The translations under genes were made by a program, and so were the position numbers. Positions 25,087-33,072 of a stretch of DNA of 64,000 nucleotides are shown here, one piece after another. Under the pieces are notes generated by a model, which was not told where the DNA came from, searched no databases, and worked only from the letters and a program-made list of their open reading frames with translations. The stretch comes from Arenibacter echinorum (GTDB lineage Bacteria; Bacteroidota; Bacteroidia; Flavobacteriales; Flavobacteriaceae). The DNA is taken from the NCBI RefSeq assembly GCF_003259375.1, contig NZ_QLLN01000008.1, positions 1 through 64,000 on the forward strand. Direction: 5' to 3'. The stretch's first letter is position 1. The number at the start of each line of letters is the position of its first letter.

Positions 25087-25779
25087 ATGAAAAAAATAGT
25101 AGTCTTAACCGGTGCAGGAGTCAGTGCGGAAAGTGGAATTAACACTTTTAGGGATGCGGATGGATTGTGGGAAGGTCATGATGTTATGGAAGTAGCCACC
25201 CCTCAAGGTTTTCAGAGGAATCCCGATTTGGTACTAAATTTTTACAACGAGAGAAGAAGACAATTGTTCAAAGTCCTTCCCAACTTGGCCCATAAAGCTT
25301 TGGTACACTTGGAGGAGCATTTTAATGTTAGCATCATTACCCAAAATGTGGATGACCTGCACGAACGGGCAGGTAGCTCCAAGGTAATTCATTTGCACGG
25401 GGAGTTATTAAAGGCCAGGTGCAGTCATAATCCCAACAAAATAATTGACTGGAAAACCGACATTAAAATAGGCGACCTTTCGGAAGATGGAAAACAATTG
25501 CGCCCCCATATTGTATGGTTTGGTGAGGAAGTTCCATTATTGGCAAAAGCAGCAAATATTACACAAACAGCCCATATTTTAATCGTAATTGGCACCTCGA
25601 TGCAAGTTTATCCAGCAGCCAGTTTAATACACTACGTACCCCGGGATACGCCAATTTACTTTATAGACCCCAAACCTAATATAAGTAAAACGGATTTTAG
25701 CGGACTCACTATAATACAGGCGAGTGCCGTAAACGGGGTACCCCAATTGGTTTCGGATTTAATTGGAAGGGAATCCTAA
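25087..25779 (+). CDS. Sir2-type NAD-dependent protein deacylase
   Basis: A 230-residue sirtuin that removes acyl groups from lysines, consuming NAD. Seen: GAGVSAESGI (9-18), FRD (21-23), TQNVDDLHERAG and catalytic His104 (IHLHGE). Tyr53 and Arg56 (NFYNERR) match the Tyr-x-x-Arg pair of SIRT5/CobB, which binds succinyl or malonyl carboxylates. The protein has a single Cys (112), so the structural zinc site of four cysteines is missing. A similar zinc-less form may be normal in this phylum. Predicted desuccinylase/demalonylase. Confidence 0.9.
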   Translation: MKKIVVLTGAGVSAESGINTFRDADGLWEGHDVMEVATPQGFQRNPDLVLNFYNERRRQLFKVLPNLAHKALVHLEEHFNVSIITQNVDDLHERAGSSKVIHLHGELLKARCSHNPNKIIDWKTDIKIGDLSEDGKQLRPHIVWFGEEVPLLAKAANITQTAHILIVIGTSMQVYPAASLIHYVPRDTPIYFIDPKPNISKTDFSGLTIIQASAVNGVPQLVSDLIGRES

Positions 25780-25934
25780 ATTTGGTTGTCCAGGGGTATA
25801 TAAGACTATAATACTTGGCCCGTTTAGCCAGAAGTTTAAAGTTCTTTTTATATTTATTTTTTAGAATACCAACAGCTGTATAAAACAATACTATGCTTAC
25901 AATCCAACAAAAAAATTAAATTTTAGGTGTATCC

Positions 25935-26495
25935 GTGACCAACTTAGAACTCTATAACACCCTTAACTACATTGACCATTCCAGGACCAAAAGAATGGAA
26001 ATGTCTAACCTTATACTAAACAATCCGTCCAGTATTGCAACCCTAATGGAAATCGCCTTTCAAGTAGATGACCCTGTTTCCTGTAAAGCATGTTGGGTTT
26101 TGGAATTTACTTCCAAAGAACATTTGACCTACCTCTTTCCGAGTATGGATACTTTTGTCCATAATATTGGTTCGGTACATTTGGATCCGGCAGTAAGACC
26201 CATTGCAAAAATATGTGAGATCTTAATGAAGTCATACTTTCAATTCAAGGACCAGGAAACCCGTGATACTCTGAGCGAAAAACACTTGGAAAGTATAACA
26301 TCCGCTTGTTTCGATTGGCTTATAGGTGACCATAAAGTGGCGGCCCAAGCATATTCTATGACCAGCCTTTTGTTATTGGGCATTAAGTTCAATTGGATTC
26401 ACCCGGAATTGCGCATGATACTGGAACAGAACTATCAAAATGGGAGTGCAGCTTACAAGGCCAGGGCAAGGATGACCTTGGCAAAGCTAAGGTAG
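25935..26495 (+). CDS. Conserved hypothetical helical-repeat protein
   Basis: A 186-residue cytosolic protein beginning at GTG (MTNLELYNTLNYIDHSR); an internal ATG 16 codons later would cut into the first helix. The sequence is all helical, with HEAT-like pairs (SCKACWVLEFTSKEHL, KVAAQAYSMTSLLLLG, YKARARMTLAKL). I know this type only as a conserved protein often sitting upstream of purB in flavobacteria. Function unknown. The purB promoter lies between it and purB, so the two may be separately expressed. Confidence 0.75.
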   Translation: MTNLELYNTLNYIDHSRTKRMEMSNLILNNPSSIATLMEIAFQVDDPVSCKACWVLEFTSKEHLTYLFPSMDTFVHNIGSVHLDPAVRPIAKICEILMKSYFQFKDQETRDTLSEKHLESITSACFDWLIGDHKVAAQAYSMTSLLLLGIKFNWIHPELRMILEQNYQNGSAAYKARARMTLAKLR

Positions 26496-26561
26496 GTAAC
26501 GGCTTTTGTACAAATAAGGGAACAATATTCCACTTCACTTTTAAACTCTTTAACTTATAGC

Positions 26562-26569
26562 TATCTTTG
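26562..26569 (+). promoter_or_regulatory. Promoter -7 box of purB
   Basis: TATCTTTG matches TAnnTTTG exactly and lies 31 bases before the purB start codon. Confidence 0.5.
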
Positions 26570-26600
26570 CGCTTTTCCAAAATCAATCAAATAGCATAAG

Positions 26601-27944
26601 ATGTCATTAAACAAATTAAACGCCATATCCCCTATTGATGGCAGATACAGAAACAAAATAGATTCCCTTGCCTTATATTTTTCTGAAGAGGCCCTTATAA
26701 AATATAGGGTGCGCGTAGAAATTGAATATTTTATAGCACTATGCGAAATTCCACTTCCTCAGCTTTCAAATTTTGACAGTTCAAAATTTAATGATTTGAG
26801 AAAAATCTATATTGATTTTGACTCGGAGGACGCCATGGCTATTAAGGAAATTGAAAAGGTAACCAACCATGATGTAAAGGCTGTTGAATATTTTATAAAA
26901 AAGGAGTTCGACAAATTAGGTCTGGAGGCGCATAAGGAATTTATCCATTTTGGACTTACCTCTCAAGATATCAACAACACGGCTATTCCCCTGTCCATTA
27001 AAGAAGCCATGAACGAGGTTTACGTACCCCAATATTTGGAGGTATTGAACAAGTTAACGGCTTTGACCAAGGAATGGGAAGCTGTACCCATGTTGGCAAG
27101 AACACACGGCCAGCCCGCGTCCCCAACCCGTTTAGGAAAAGAGATCGAGGTATTTGCTGTTCGTTTGGAAGAGCAGTTTAACCTACTTAACGATATTCCA
27201 AGTGCAGCTAAATTTGGTGGCGCAACAGGGAACTATAATGCCCACAAGGTTGCCTACCCTAAAATTGATTGGAGAGATTTTGGGCAAAAATTTGTTCAGG
27301 AGAAGCTTGGCCTACACCATTCCTTTCCAACTACGCAGATAGAACATTACGACCATATGGCCGCCTTGTTCGACTGCCTCAAGAGAATCAATACTATTAT
27401 AATAGATTTGGACCGGGATTTTTGGACGTATGTTTCCATGGACTATTTTAAACAAAAAATAAAAGCTGGCGAAGTAGGATCTTCCGCCATGCCCCATAAG
27501 GTAAACCCAATCGATTTTGAAAACTCCGAAGGGAATTTGGGAATTGCCAACGCCATTTTCGAACATTTATCAGCCAAACTTCCTATTTCCAGGTTGCAGA
27601 GGGATTTAACAGATAGTACGGTGCTTAGAAACGTTGGCGTGCCTTTTGGCCATACACTTATAGCCTTTCAATCCACATTAAAAGGGTTGAATAAACTATT
27701 GTTGAATAAGGAGAAGTTTGAGCAAGACCTAGAAAATAATTGGGCCGTAGTGGCTGAGGCCATTCAGACCATTTTAAGGCGTGAAGCCTATCCCAATCCT
27801 TATGAAGCATTGAAAGGATTAACACGGACCAATGAGAAGATTACACAGCAGTCCATTTCCAATTTTATCGACACCTTGGAAACAACCGAAGAAATAAAAA
27901 CTGAATTGAAACAAATTACCCCAAGTAGTTATACGGGTATTTAA
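26601..27944 (+). CDS. purB: Adenylosuccinate lyase
   Basis: A 447-residue member of the fumarase/aspartase superfamily. It splits SAICAR and adenylosuccinate, two steps of purine synthesis. Seen: the start LNAISPIDGRYR, NHDVKAVEYF, FGLTSQDINNTA, ARTHGQPASPTRLGKE and the superfamily signature SSAMPHKVNPIDFEN with its catalytic Ser loop. Length is normal. The gene is followed by a long hairpin terminator. Confidence 0.97.
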   Translation: MSLNKLNAISPIDGRYRNKIDSLALYFSEEALIKYRVRVEIEYFIALCEIPLPQLSNFDSSKFNDLRKIYIDFDSEDAMAIKEIEKVTNHDVKAVEYFIKKEFDKLGLEAHKEFIHFGLTSQDINNTAIPLSIKEAMNEVYVPQYLEVLNKLTALTKEWEAVPMLARTHGQPASPTRLGKEIEVFAVRLEEQFNLLNDIPSAAKFGGATGNYNAHKVAYPKIDWRDFGQKFVQEKLGLHHSFPTTQIEHYDHMAALFDCLKRINTIIIDLDRDFWTYVSMDYFKQKIKAGEVGSSAMPHKVNPIDFENSEGNLGIANAIFEHLSAKLPISRLQRDLTDSTVLRNVGVPFGHTLIAFQSTLKGLNKLLLNKEKFEQDLENNWAVVAEAIQTILRREAYPNPYEALKGLTRTNEKITQQSISNFIDTLETTEEIKTELKQITPSSYTGI

Positions 27945-28004
27945 AAAATACCAATGTGTACAACCTTTGCAAAAGGTTAAAACAACATCTTTGAATTAAA
28001 TTTA

Positions 28005-28050
28005 AAGCAATCCAGAGTGCTATAAGGATACTCTGGATTGCTTATTTTAT
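28005..28050 (+). terminator. Hairpin terminator after purB
   Basis: AAGCAATCCAGAGT (28005-28018) pairs perfectly with ACTCTGGATTGCTT (28030-28043), a 14-bp stem. The following tract is ATTTTAT, so the U-run is weak; it may serve both purB and convergent mscS. Confidence 0.65.
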
Positions 28051-28072
28051 TGACACTACAAAGGAACAACGC

Positions 28073-28888
28073 TTACCCCTTCTTTTGTATCTCCACCTGA
28101 TGTGGATATGGTATCTCAATACCTGCCTTATCCAGTGCTAACTTGCAATTTTCTAATGTCTCAAAATATACCGACCAATAGTCTCCCGGAACACAAAAGG
28201 GGCGTACGGCAAAATTTACGGAGCTATCCGCCAACTCCGATACGTTAACCGATGGTGCAGGGTCTTTCAATACCTTTGGATTGGACTCCAATACCGCCAA
28301 TAATACTTCTTTGGCCTTCTTTATATCCTCGCCATATCCAATTCCAATGGTAGTGTCCACTCTCATCTTACCTTCAGCGGTATAGTTTATAATATTGCCA
28401 TTGGCCATGGCACCATTGGGCACAATGGCCAGCTTATTTTGTGGTGTTATAAGTTTTGTAGTGAAAATTTCAATTTCCTTTACGTTACCCAATACTCCCT
28501 GTGCCTCTATTAAATCCCCAATTTTGTAGGGCTTAAAAATCATGATCAAAACCCCGCCGGCGAAGTTGGACAATGAGCCCTGCAGTGCAAGGCCAACAGC
28601 CAAACCGGCGGCGGCGATTACTGCGGCGAAGGTGGTTATATTTATCCCTAACTGCCCAATGACCACTAGGATCAAAAATATTTTAAGGACCCATGACACC
28701 ATACTAAGTAAAAAACGTTGTAGGGATTCATCGTATTTACTAGTGTACATAACCTTTCTTGTACCACCAATAATCCTTTTTATAACCCATAATCCAATTA
28801 TGAAAATTAACAAGGCCGTTAGTACCTTAGGTCCAAACTCCTTTGCCAATTCTATTCCGTAATTAAGCCATTCTTCTGCTTTTTCCAT
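28073..28888 (-). CDS. Small-conductance mechanosensitive channel (MscS family)
   Basis: A 271-residue MscS-type channel that releases solutes on hypo-osmotic shock. Three membrane helices at about residues 17-37, 60-82 and 85-112. The pore helix TM3 with its Gly/Ala pattern (AAAGLAVGLALQGSLSNFAG) is followed by the beta domain signature FKPYKIGDLIEAQG. The alpha/beta cytoplasmic domain ends YPHQVEIQKKG. Length is close to E. coli MscS. Confidence 0.95.
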   Translation of the reverse strand: MEKAEEWLNYGIELAKEFGPKVLTALLIFIIGLWVIKRIIGGTRKVMYTSKYDESLQRFLLSMVSWVLKIFLILVVIGQLGINITTFAAVIAAAGLAVGLALQGSLSNFAGGVLIMIFKPYKIGDLIEAQGVLGNVKEIEIFTTKLITPQNKLAIVPNGAMANGNIINYTAEGKMRVDTTIGIGYGEDIKKAKEVLLAVLESNPKVLKDPAPSVNVSELADSSVNFAVRPFCVPGDYWSVYFETLENCKLALDKAGIEIPYPHQVEIQKKG

Positions 28889-29154
28889 AATAATATATAG
28901 TTAGTGTATTTTGTAAGTACTAATATAGAAAATAAAAAAACTCTTAAAACTGCTTTCCCAAGCCTTGCCAAAAGGAAATCTATAGACCGAAGATTCAAGA
29001 GCTTGTTAAGCTTTTATATAAATACCAGGTAAGCACTTATAATCCGATAATACATTGCCTATCCCAAAAAAATGGTCATAAAAAAGCTCTGAGTTGCCGT
29101 TTGGCTAAACAGAGCTTCAAAACTTTAATAATATTGAATTATGTAATTCCTTGT
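28889..29154. other. Intergenic gap without a gene
   Basis: 266 AT-rich bases upstream of mscS. I see only the terminator hairpin at 29078-29117 that belongs to the DUF4252 operon. Confidence 0.6.
29078..29117 (-). terminator. Terminator of the ECF sigma / DUF4252 operon
   Basis: Minus-strand AAGCTCTG...CAGAGCTT forms an 8-bp stem followed by TTTTTTATG, about 40 bases after the DUF4252 lipoprotein stop. Confidence 0.7.
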
Positions 29155-29700
29155 TTAACTTTTCAAAAAATTTCCGATTTTTCCCAAGCCTTCTCCCTTA
29201 TAATCCGATTTCTCCAAAGCCTTCATAAACTGGACCAATTTGGCAGGGTTCATATTTTTACCCAAAACGCGGACCAGCATAAGACCCTTCTCCTCACTAT
29301 CACCATAGATAATTACCTCATCAATGGCATCATCATCACCCAAATATCTTACAGAAGCTTTGCCATATCTGGTGTTCATTTTCATCAGCTCGGTGAATTT
29401 GCCATTTTTTAAGATGGCAGCGATATTCGCTTTTTCTTTTTGAAACTCCATAAGGTTATCCTCGGTTATTTTAAACGCCAGGATATTTAATTTTTTTAAT
29501 GACCCAAGTGCTTCCCTTTGGTCTTCGGTTAAATCGGCCTTCTCCATGTTCAATAGACTTACAGGCAGATCTACCGACAAAAAATTGGGATTATCCGTAT
29601 TGTCAACAAAATATTCCTGTAGACTTTGTGTTGACGAACATGCAGAAATTGCAAAGATCAACAATATGGCCCAGGCCAATTTTTCAACTTTTGTTCTCAT
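29155..29700 (-). CDS. DUF4252 domain-containing lipoprotein
   Basis: A 181-residue lipoprotein: signal LAWAILLIFAISAC with the lipobox Cys at about residue 21. The rest is one DUF4252 domain (LNILAFKITEDN, FTELMKMNTRYGKASVRYLGD, DEVIIYGDSEEKGLMLVRVLG). DUF4252 proteins in Bacteroidetes are small envelope proteins commonly encoded beside an ECF sigma factor. Function unknown. It is the last gene of a four-gene operon and shares its domain with the preceding gene. Confidence 0.9.
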   Translation of the reverse strand: MRTKVEKLAWAILLIFAISACSSTQSLQEYFVDNTDNPNFLSVDLPVSLLNMEKADLTEDQREALGSLKKLNILAFKITEDNLMEFQKEKANIAAILKNGKFTELMKMNTRYGKASVRYLGDDDAIDEVIIYGDSEEKGLMLVRVLGKNMNPAKLVQFMKALEKSDYKGEGLGKIGNFLKS

Positions 29701-29770
29701 ATACTTTATTATTAAGTTTTGACCAACAAGGGTAACGGCCTTTTTAGTTGGACACTACCCTAACCTGCTA

Positions 29771-30316
29771 TTACTTGTTCTTACCCGCCTTATTTAGCTC
29801 GGACGGTAAATTCATCTTTTGAGTTAACGATCCTATCTTGTTTAGATCTATATCCCCGGTTAGCGATAGCAATACCGTTTCAAATTTCCTGTCATTGATT
29901 TCCACGTTCCCATTTTTAATTCCGGTAACAAACATGAGTAATTCACTTACATGGTCTTCATCCTTCCCGCTCTTGATGTAAAACTTTACGTTGGCATCCT
30001 TATCCTTGACCCTCATTAGTTCCTGTAATGACGAGGATTTCAAATACTTCTCCATGGTAATCTGCATGTCTGCGGAAATCTTTTTATCCTCGGTAATAAA
30101 AACCTTTAAATTTTTCAGGTTTTGGGCTATATCCATAAAATCCTGAGCCTCTTTGTCATCGACCTCAACATTAATCTTGCTCAATAATTTAAACATGCTT
30201 TCATTGACCACTACGGCGCTTACATTGTCCAAATCTTCAAATTTATCGAACATAGATTGTGAAAACCCAATAAAGGGCAACACGGCTACTAATACTATTA
30301 TGATATTCTTCTTCAT
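29771..30316 (-). CDS. DUF4252 domain-containing secreted protein
   Basis: A protein of about 181 residues with a cleavable signal (MKKNIIIVLVAVLPFIGFSQ). I start here rather than at the longer frame, whose first 16 residues overlap the previous gene. It has one DUF4252 domain (LKNLKVFITEDKKISADM, LLMFVTGIKNGNVEINDRKF). Unlike its neighbour it has no lipobox Cys, so it should be soluble in the periplasm. Its paralogue is the next gene. Probably part of the regulon of the adjacent sigma factor. Confidence 0.9.
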   Translation of the reverse strand: MKKNIIIVLVAVLPFIGFSQSMFDKFEDLDNVSAVVVNESMFKLLSKINVEVDDKEAQDFMDIAQNLKNLKVFITEDKKISADMQITMEKYLKSSSLQELMRVKDKDANVKFYIKSGKDEDHVSELLMFVTGIKNGNVEINDRKFETVLLSLTGDIDLNKIGSLTQKMNLPSELNKAGKNK

Positions 30317-30326
30317 CTTTTTAAAT

Positions 30327-30749
30327 TTAATTTTTGTTGTAAATTTTTTGTTTTGTTTCTTCAAACTCCCTTAAATAAGCTACTTTCTCGGTTCCCTTAC
30401 CAAGATTGGTCGCCAAAAGACTTAATGCCTTTTTAGTTTCCTGATAGGCGTATTCCGCTTTTTTCTGTTCTTGATAACTTCTTCCAAGATATATACCAAA
30501 TATCAAAATGCTCACTGCCGCAACGGAAATCCACTTTAAATAACTTTTTTTTCTAGGTTTTAGTGGAACTTGTTTGGTAAACTTTTCTTCTCTGGCTATG
30601 GAAAAATACTGAAACATTGGGGCATATTCTTTTAAGTGTAAAGGAACATCTTCCTTTGCAAAATATTCCCTCAACATTTCTTCTTCGGCAACCGTAGCGT
30701 TTGCTTCAAAATACCTTTCCAATAATTTTTCTATATTACTTAATTCCAT
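30327..30749 (-). CDS. Single-pass membrane protein, putative anti-sigma factor
   Basis: A 140-residue protein with a soluble N-terminus (residues 1-70), one membrane helix (about 71-88, WISVAAVSILIFGIYLG) and a coiled C-terminus. Its start overlaps the sigma-factor gene by 14 bases. The order sigma factor, then a short membrane protein, suggests an anti-sigma factor. There is no zinc HxxxCxxC motif, so this rests on topology and position. The N-terminal MELSNIEKLLERYFEA is typical of short proteins after ECF genes in flavobacteria. Confidence 0.8.
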   Translation of the reverse strand: MELSNIEKLLERYFEANATVAEEEMLREYFAKEDVPLHLKEYAPMFQYFSIAREEKFTKQVPLKPRKKSYLKWISVAAVSILIFGIYLGRSYQEQKKAEYAYQETKKALSLLATNLGKGTEKVAYLREFEETKQKIYNKN

Positions 30750-31245
30750 AATTGTGCTTTTGAACTAATTTTTCCCTCACTGTTTTTCGCGCTCTGGATA
30801 AAGCTACTCTAACCGCGGTAGCACTCATACCCAAAAGTTCTGCTATTTCCTCAAATTCATACTGTTCCACATCCCTTAACTGTAAGACCATTTTTTGCTG
30901 TTCCGGCAAATCCTCCATGATTTTTTCTATCCAACTTAGACTATCACTAACTTCCACCTGATTTTGTAGTGAAACGTTTTCATCCTTGTAATTACTGTGA
31001 ACCAATTTTAAGTTTCCGGCCTGTTTGGATTTAAGTCGGTCCAAGCAAAAATTCTTGGTCATCATCATGGCATAGGCTTCCACATTATTATAGTCCTCCA
31101 TCATATTGTTCTTGGACCATAGCTTCATTAAGATTTCTTGTGTGGCATCTTCAGCTTCTTCTTTAGAGACCAACAAACGTTTTGCCAGTCTATACAGTTT
31201 ATCCTTAAATGGCAATACCACATTTAAAAACTCGGTTTGTTGCAT
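30736..31245 (-). CDS. ECF-type RNA polymerase sigma factor
   Basis: A 169-residue sigma-70 family ECF factor. Region 2 spans residues about 12-75 (LYRLAKRLLVSKEEAEDATQ, EAYAMMMTKNFCLDRLK). Region 4 spans about 110-160 (LPEQQKMVLQLRDVEQYEFE, LLGMSATAVRVALSRARK). First gene of an operon with a membrane protein and two DUF4252 proteins. Upstream are two GTTACAAT boxes 21 bp apart; read in the gene direction they supply TGTAAC, an AAC-type -35 element, with GTC 17 bases downstream, which fits ECF autoregulation. Confidence 0.93.
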   Translation of the reverse strand: MQQTEFLNVVLPFKDKLYRLAKRLLVSKEEAEDATQEILMKLWSKNNMMEDYNNVEAYAMMMTKNFCLDRLKSKQAGNLKLVHSNYKDENVSLQNQVEVSDSLSWIEKIMEDLPEQQKMVLQLRDVEQYEFEEIAELLGMSATAVRVALSRARKTVREKLVQKHNYGIK

Positions 31246-31292
31246 TTTGGTTTAGTTGTTTATAATCCTAAATAACAGGCTTACAATAGGAA

Positions 31293-31341
31293 GACGACAT
31301 ACATCGAATTTTGTTACAATTAATTTCCAATTCGTTACAAT
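31293..31341 (-). promoter_or_regulatory. Possible autoregulated ECF promoter with repeated box
   Basis: Plus-strand GTTACAAT occurs at 31313-31320 and 31334-31341, 21 bp apart (two helical turns). On the minus strand the first gives TGTAAC, then 17 bases, then GTC at 31295-31293, resembling an ECF -35/-10 pair in front of the sigma gene. Confidence 0.35.
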
Positions 31342-31485
31342 GTAAGTAAATTAGCGCAACGGAAACCAAATTGGCATTATTACCGTATATAAATAAATCG
31401 TTCCCCAAAACTGATTCATACTTTTTTAATGGAATGATATTTGTAAGCCACTACTCGTCATGTTTTGGCAATTATGTTAAAAATT

Positions 31486-32979
31486 ATGAAGAAGTATTTA
31501 TTGTTTTTATTAGGATTGAGTTTGTTCCTCTCCAGTTGTAGCAAGAATAATGACACCCAGCTTGCCGAGGAAATAGCAGAAAATGTTAGTACCCCGGAAG
31601 CAGAAATAGATGTAACAGTCCAAAACTTTATGTGGCAGACCATGAATACCTATTATTTTTGGCAAAGTGATGTAGCTGACTTGGGAGATTACCGTTTTGC
31701 TTCCTATGACGATTACGTTTCATATTTGGAAACCGAGGAAGACCCCGGGACATTTTTTGAAGAAAAACTACTTTACACGGAAGACCGATTTAGTTTTTAT
31801 TCCGATGATTATAAGGAATTGACACAATCTTTTGCAGGAATATCCAAGAGTAATGGTTTGGAATTCGGTTTGAGCTTATTTGTCGATAGTGATGATGTTT
31901 ATGGATATGTACGTTACATTGTACCTAATTCCAATGCTTCTACCAAGGATATCCAAAGAGGGGATATTTTTACAGGTGTCAATGGCACTTCCCTTAATTT
32001 GGATAACTATATAGACCTGTTATTTGGTGATAGCGACACCTACACCTTAAATATGGCAGAAATCTCCAATAATGTTATTACCAACACAGACAGTGAAGTT
32101 ACTTTAACAAAAGAAGCTAACTTGACCGAAAATCCGATCTATATCAACAAGGTTTTGGAAACCGGAGGAAAAAAAATAGGCTATTTAATGTACAATGGCT
32201 TTACCAACGAATTTGACGAACAGTTGAATGATGCCTTTGGAGAGTTCAAGTCCGCCGGCGTTACGGATTTAGTATTGGATTTAAGGTACAATCCAGGTGG
32301 ATCGGTCAATTCGGCCCGATTATTATCCAGCATGATTTATGGTACCTATACCAATAGTGTTTTCCTGAAGGCCAGGTATAATGCTAAGCTGCAATCAGAG
32401 TTTAAGGACACCGACCTTATTGAGTATTTTGCCGACGCAACGGACAACAATACCCCTATAAATACGTTAGGCCTAAGCAAAGTTTATATTATTGCTACCA
32501 GGAGTAGTGCATCAGCAAGTGAATTGGTTATGAACGGCTTGGACCCTTACTTAAATGTAATACATATCGGGACCACAACAACGGGGAAGAATGAATTTTC
32601 GGTTACCTTTGTAGACGATTTGGACAATGGCAATGTTTACGACCCAGATAGAGAGGATAATATTAACCCTGATAATCATTGGGCCATTCAACCATTGATA
32701 GGGCGAAATGAAAACGCCAATGGCTTTTCCGAGTATACGGACGGACTTACACCTGATATTTCGTTGAGTGAAGATCTATCCAATTTAGGAGTTCTGGGCA
32801 ATTTGGATGAACCCCTGTTGGCCAAGGCCATTGCCGAGATTACAGGAACTACCGCAAAAATGGATTTTACAGTGGATATGCCGGTTAAATTGGTAAGTAG
32901 TTCCAAAATGTTCACAAAGATTAAGGATAATATGTTTATGGATATCAAAAAACCCTTAAACTTGAAAATTAATCAGTAA
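31486..32979 (+). CDS. S41 family peptidase, lipoprotein (copy 1)
   Basis: A protease of about 497 residues related to C-terminal processing peptidases. Lipoprotein signal MKKYLLFLLGLSLFLSSC; two earlier in-frame starts (TTG 31465, ATG 31474) only lengthen the leader. A PDZ-like domain lies at about 130-215 (RYIVPNSNASTKDIQRGDIF), then the catalytic domain with DLRYNPGGSVNSARLL, the serine motif SSASASEL near residue 341 and Lys in TTTGKNEFS. It probably cleaves or processes envelope proteins. The next gene is a close full-length paralogue. Confidence 0.92.
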   Translation: MKKYLLFLLGLSLFLSSCSKNNDTQLAEEIAENVSTPEAEIDVTVQNFMWQTMNTYYFWQSDVADLGDYRFASYDDYVSYLETEEDPGTFFEEKLLYTEDRFSFYSDDYKELTQSFAGISKSNGLEFGLSLFVDSDDVYGYVRYIVPNSNASTKDIQRGDIFTGVNGTSLNLDNYIDLLFGDSDTYTLNMAEISNNVITNTDSEVTLTKEANLTENPIYINKVLETGGKKIGYLMYNGFTNEFDEQLNDAFGEFKSAGVTDLVLDLRYNPGGSVNSARLLSSMIYGTYTNSVFLKARYNAKLQSEFKDTDLIEYFADATDNNTPINTLGLSKVYIIATRSSASASELVMNGLDPYLNVIHIGTTTTGKNEFSVTFVDDLDNGNVYDPDREDNINPDNHWAIQPLIGRNENANGFSEYTDGLTPDISLSEDLSNLGVLGNLDEPLLAKAIAEITGTTAKMDFTVDMPVKLVSSSKMFTKIKDNMFMDIKKPLNLKINQ

Positions 32980-33072
32980 CCAGTGCTCTGTATAAGGTGC
33001 CGCTAAAGCCTACAAGGATTAACATAGGCTATTTAATATAATGTGCGACACAATTAATAATACAATTACAAT

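Noticed and set aside
29101..29412. 103-codon plus-strand ORF antisense to the DUF4252 lipoprotein
   Set aside because: It starts within the terminator hairpin and covers the end of a conserved gene; no family features.
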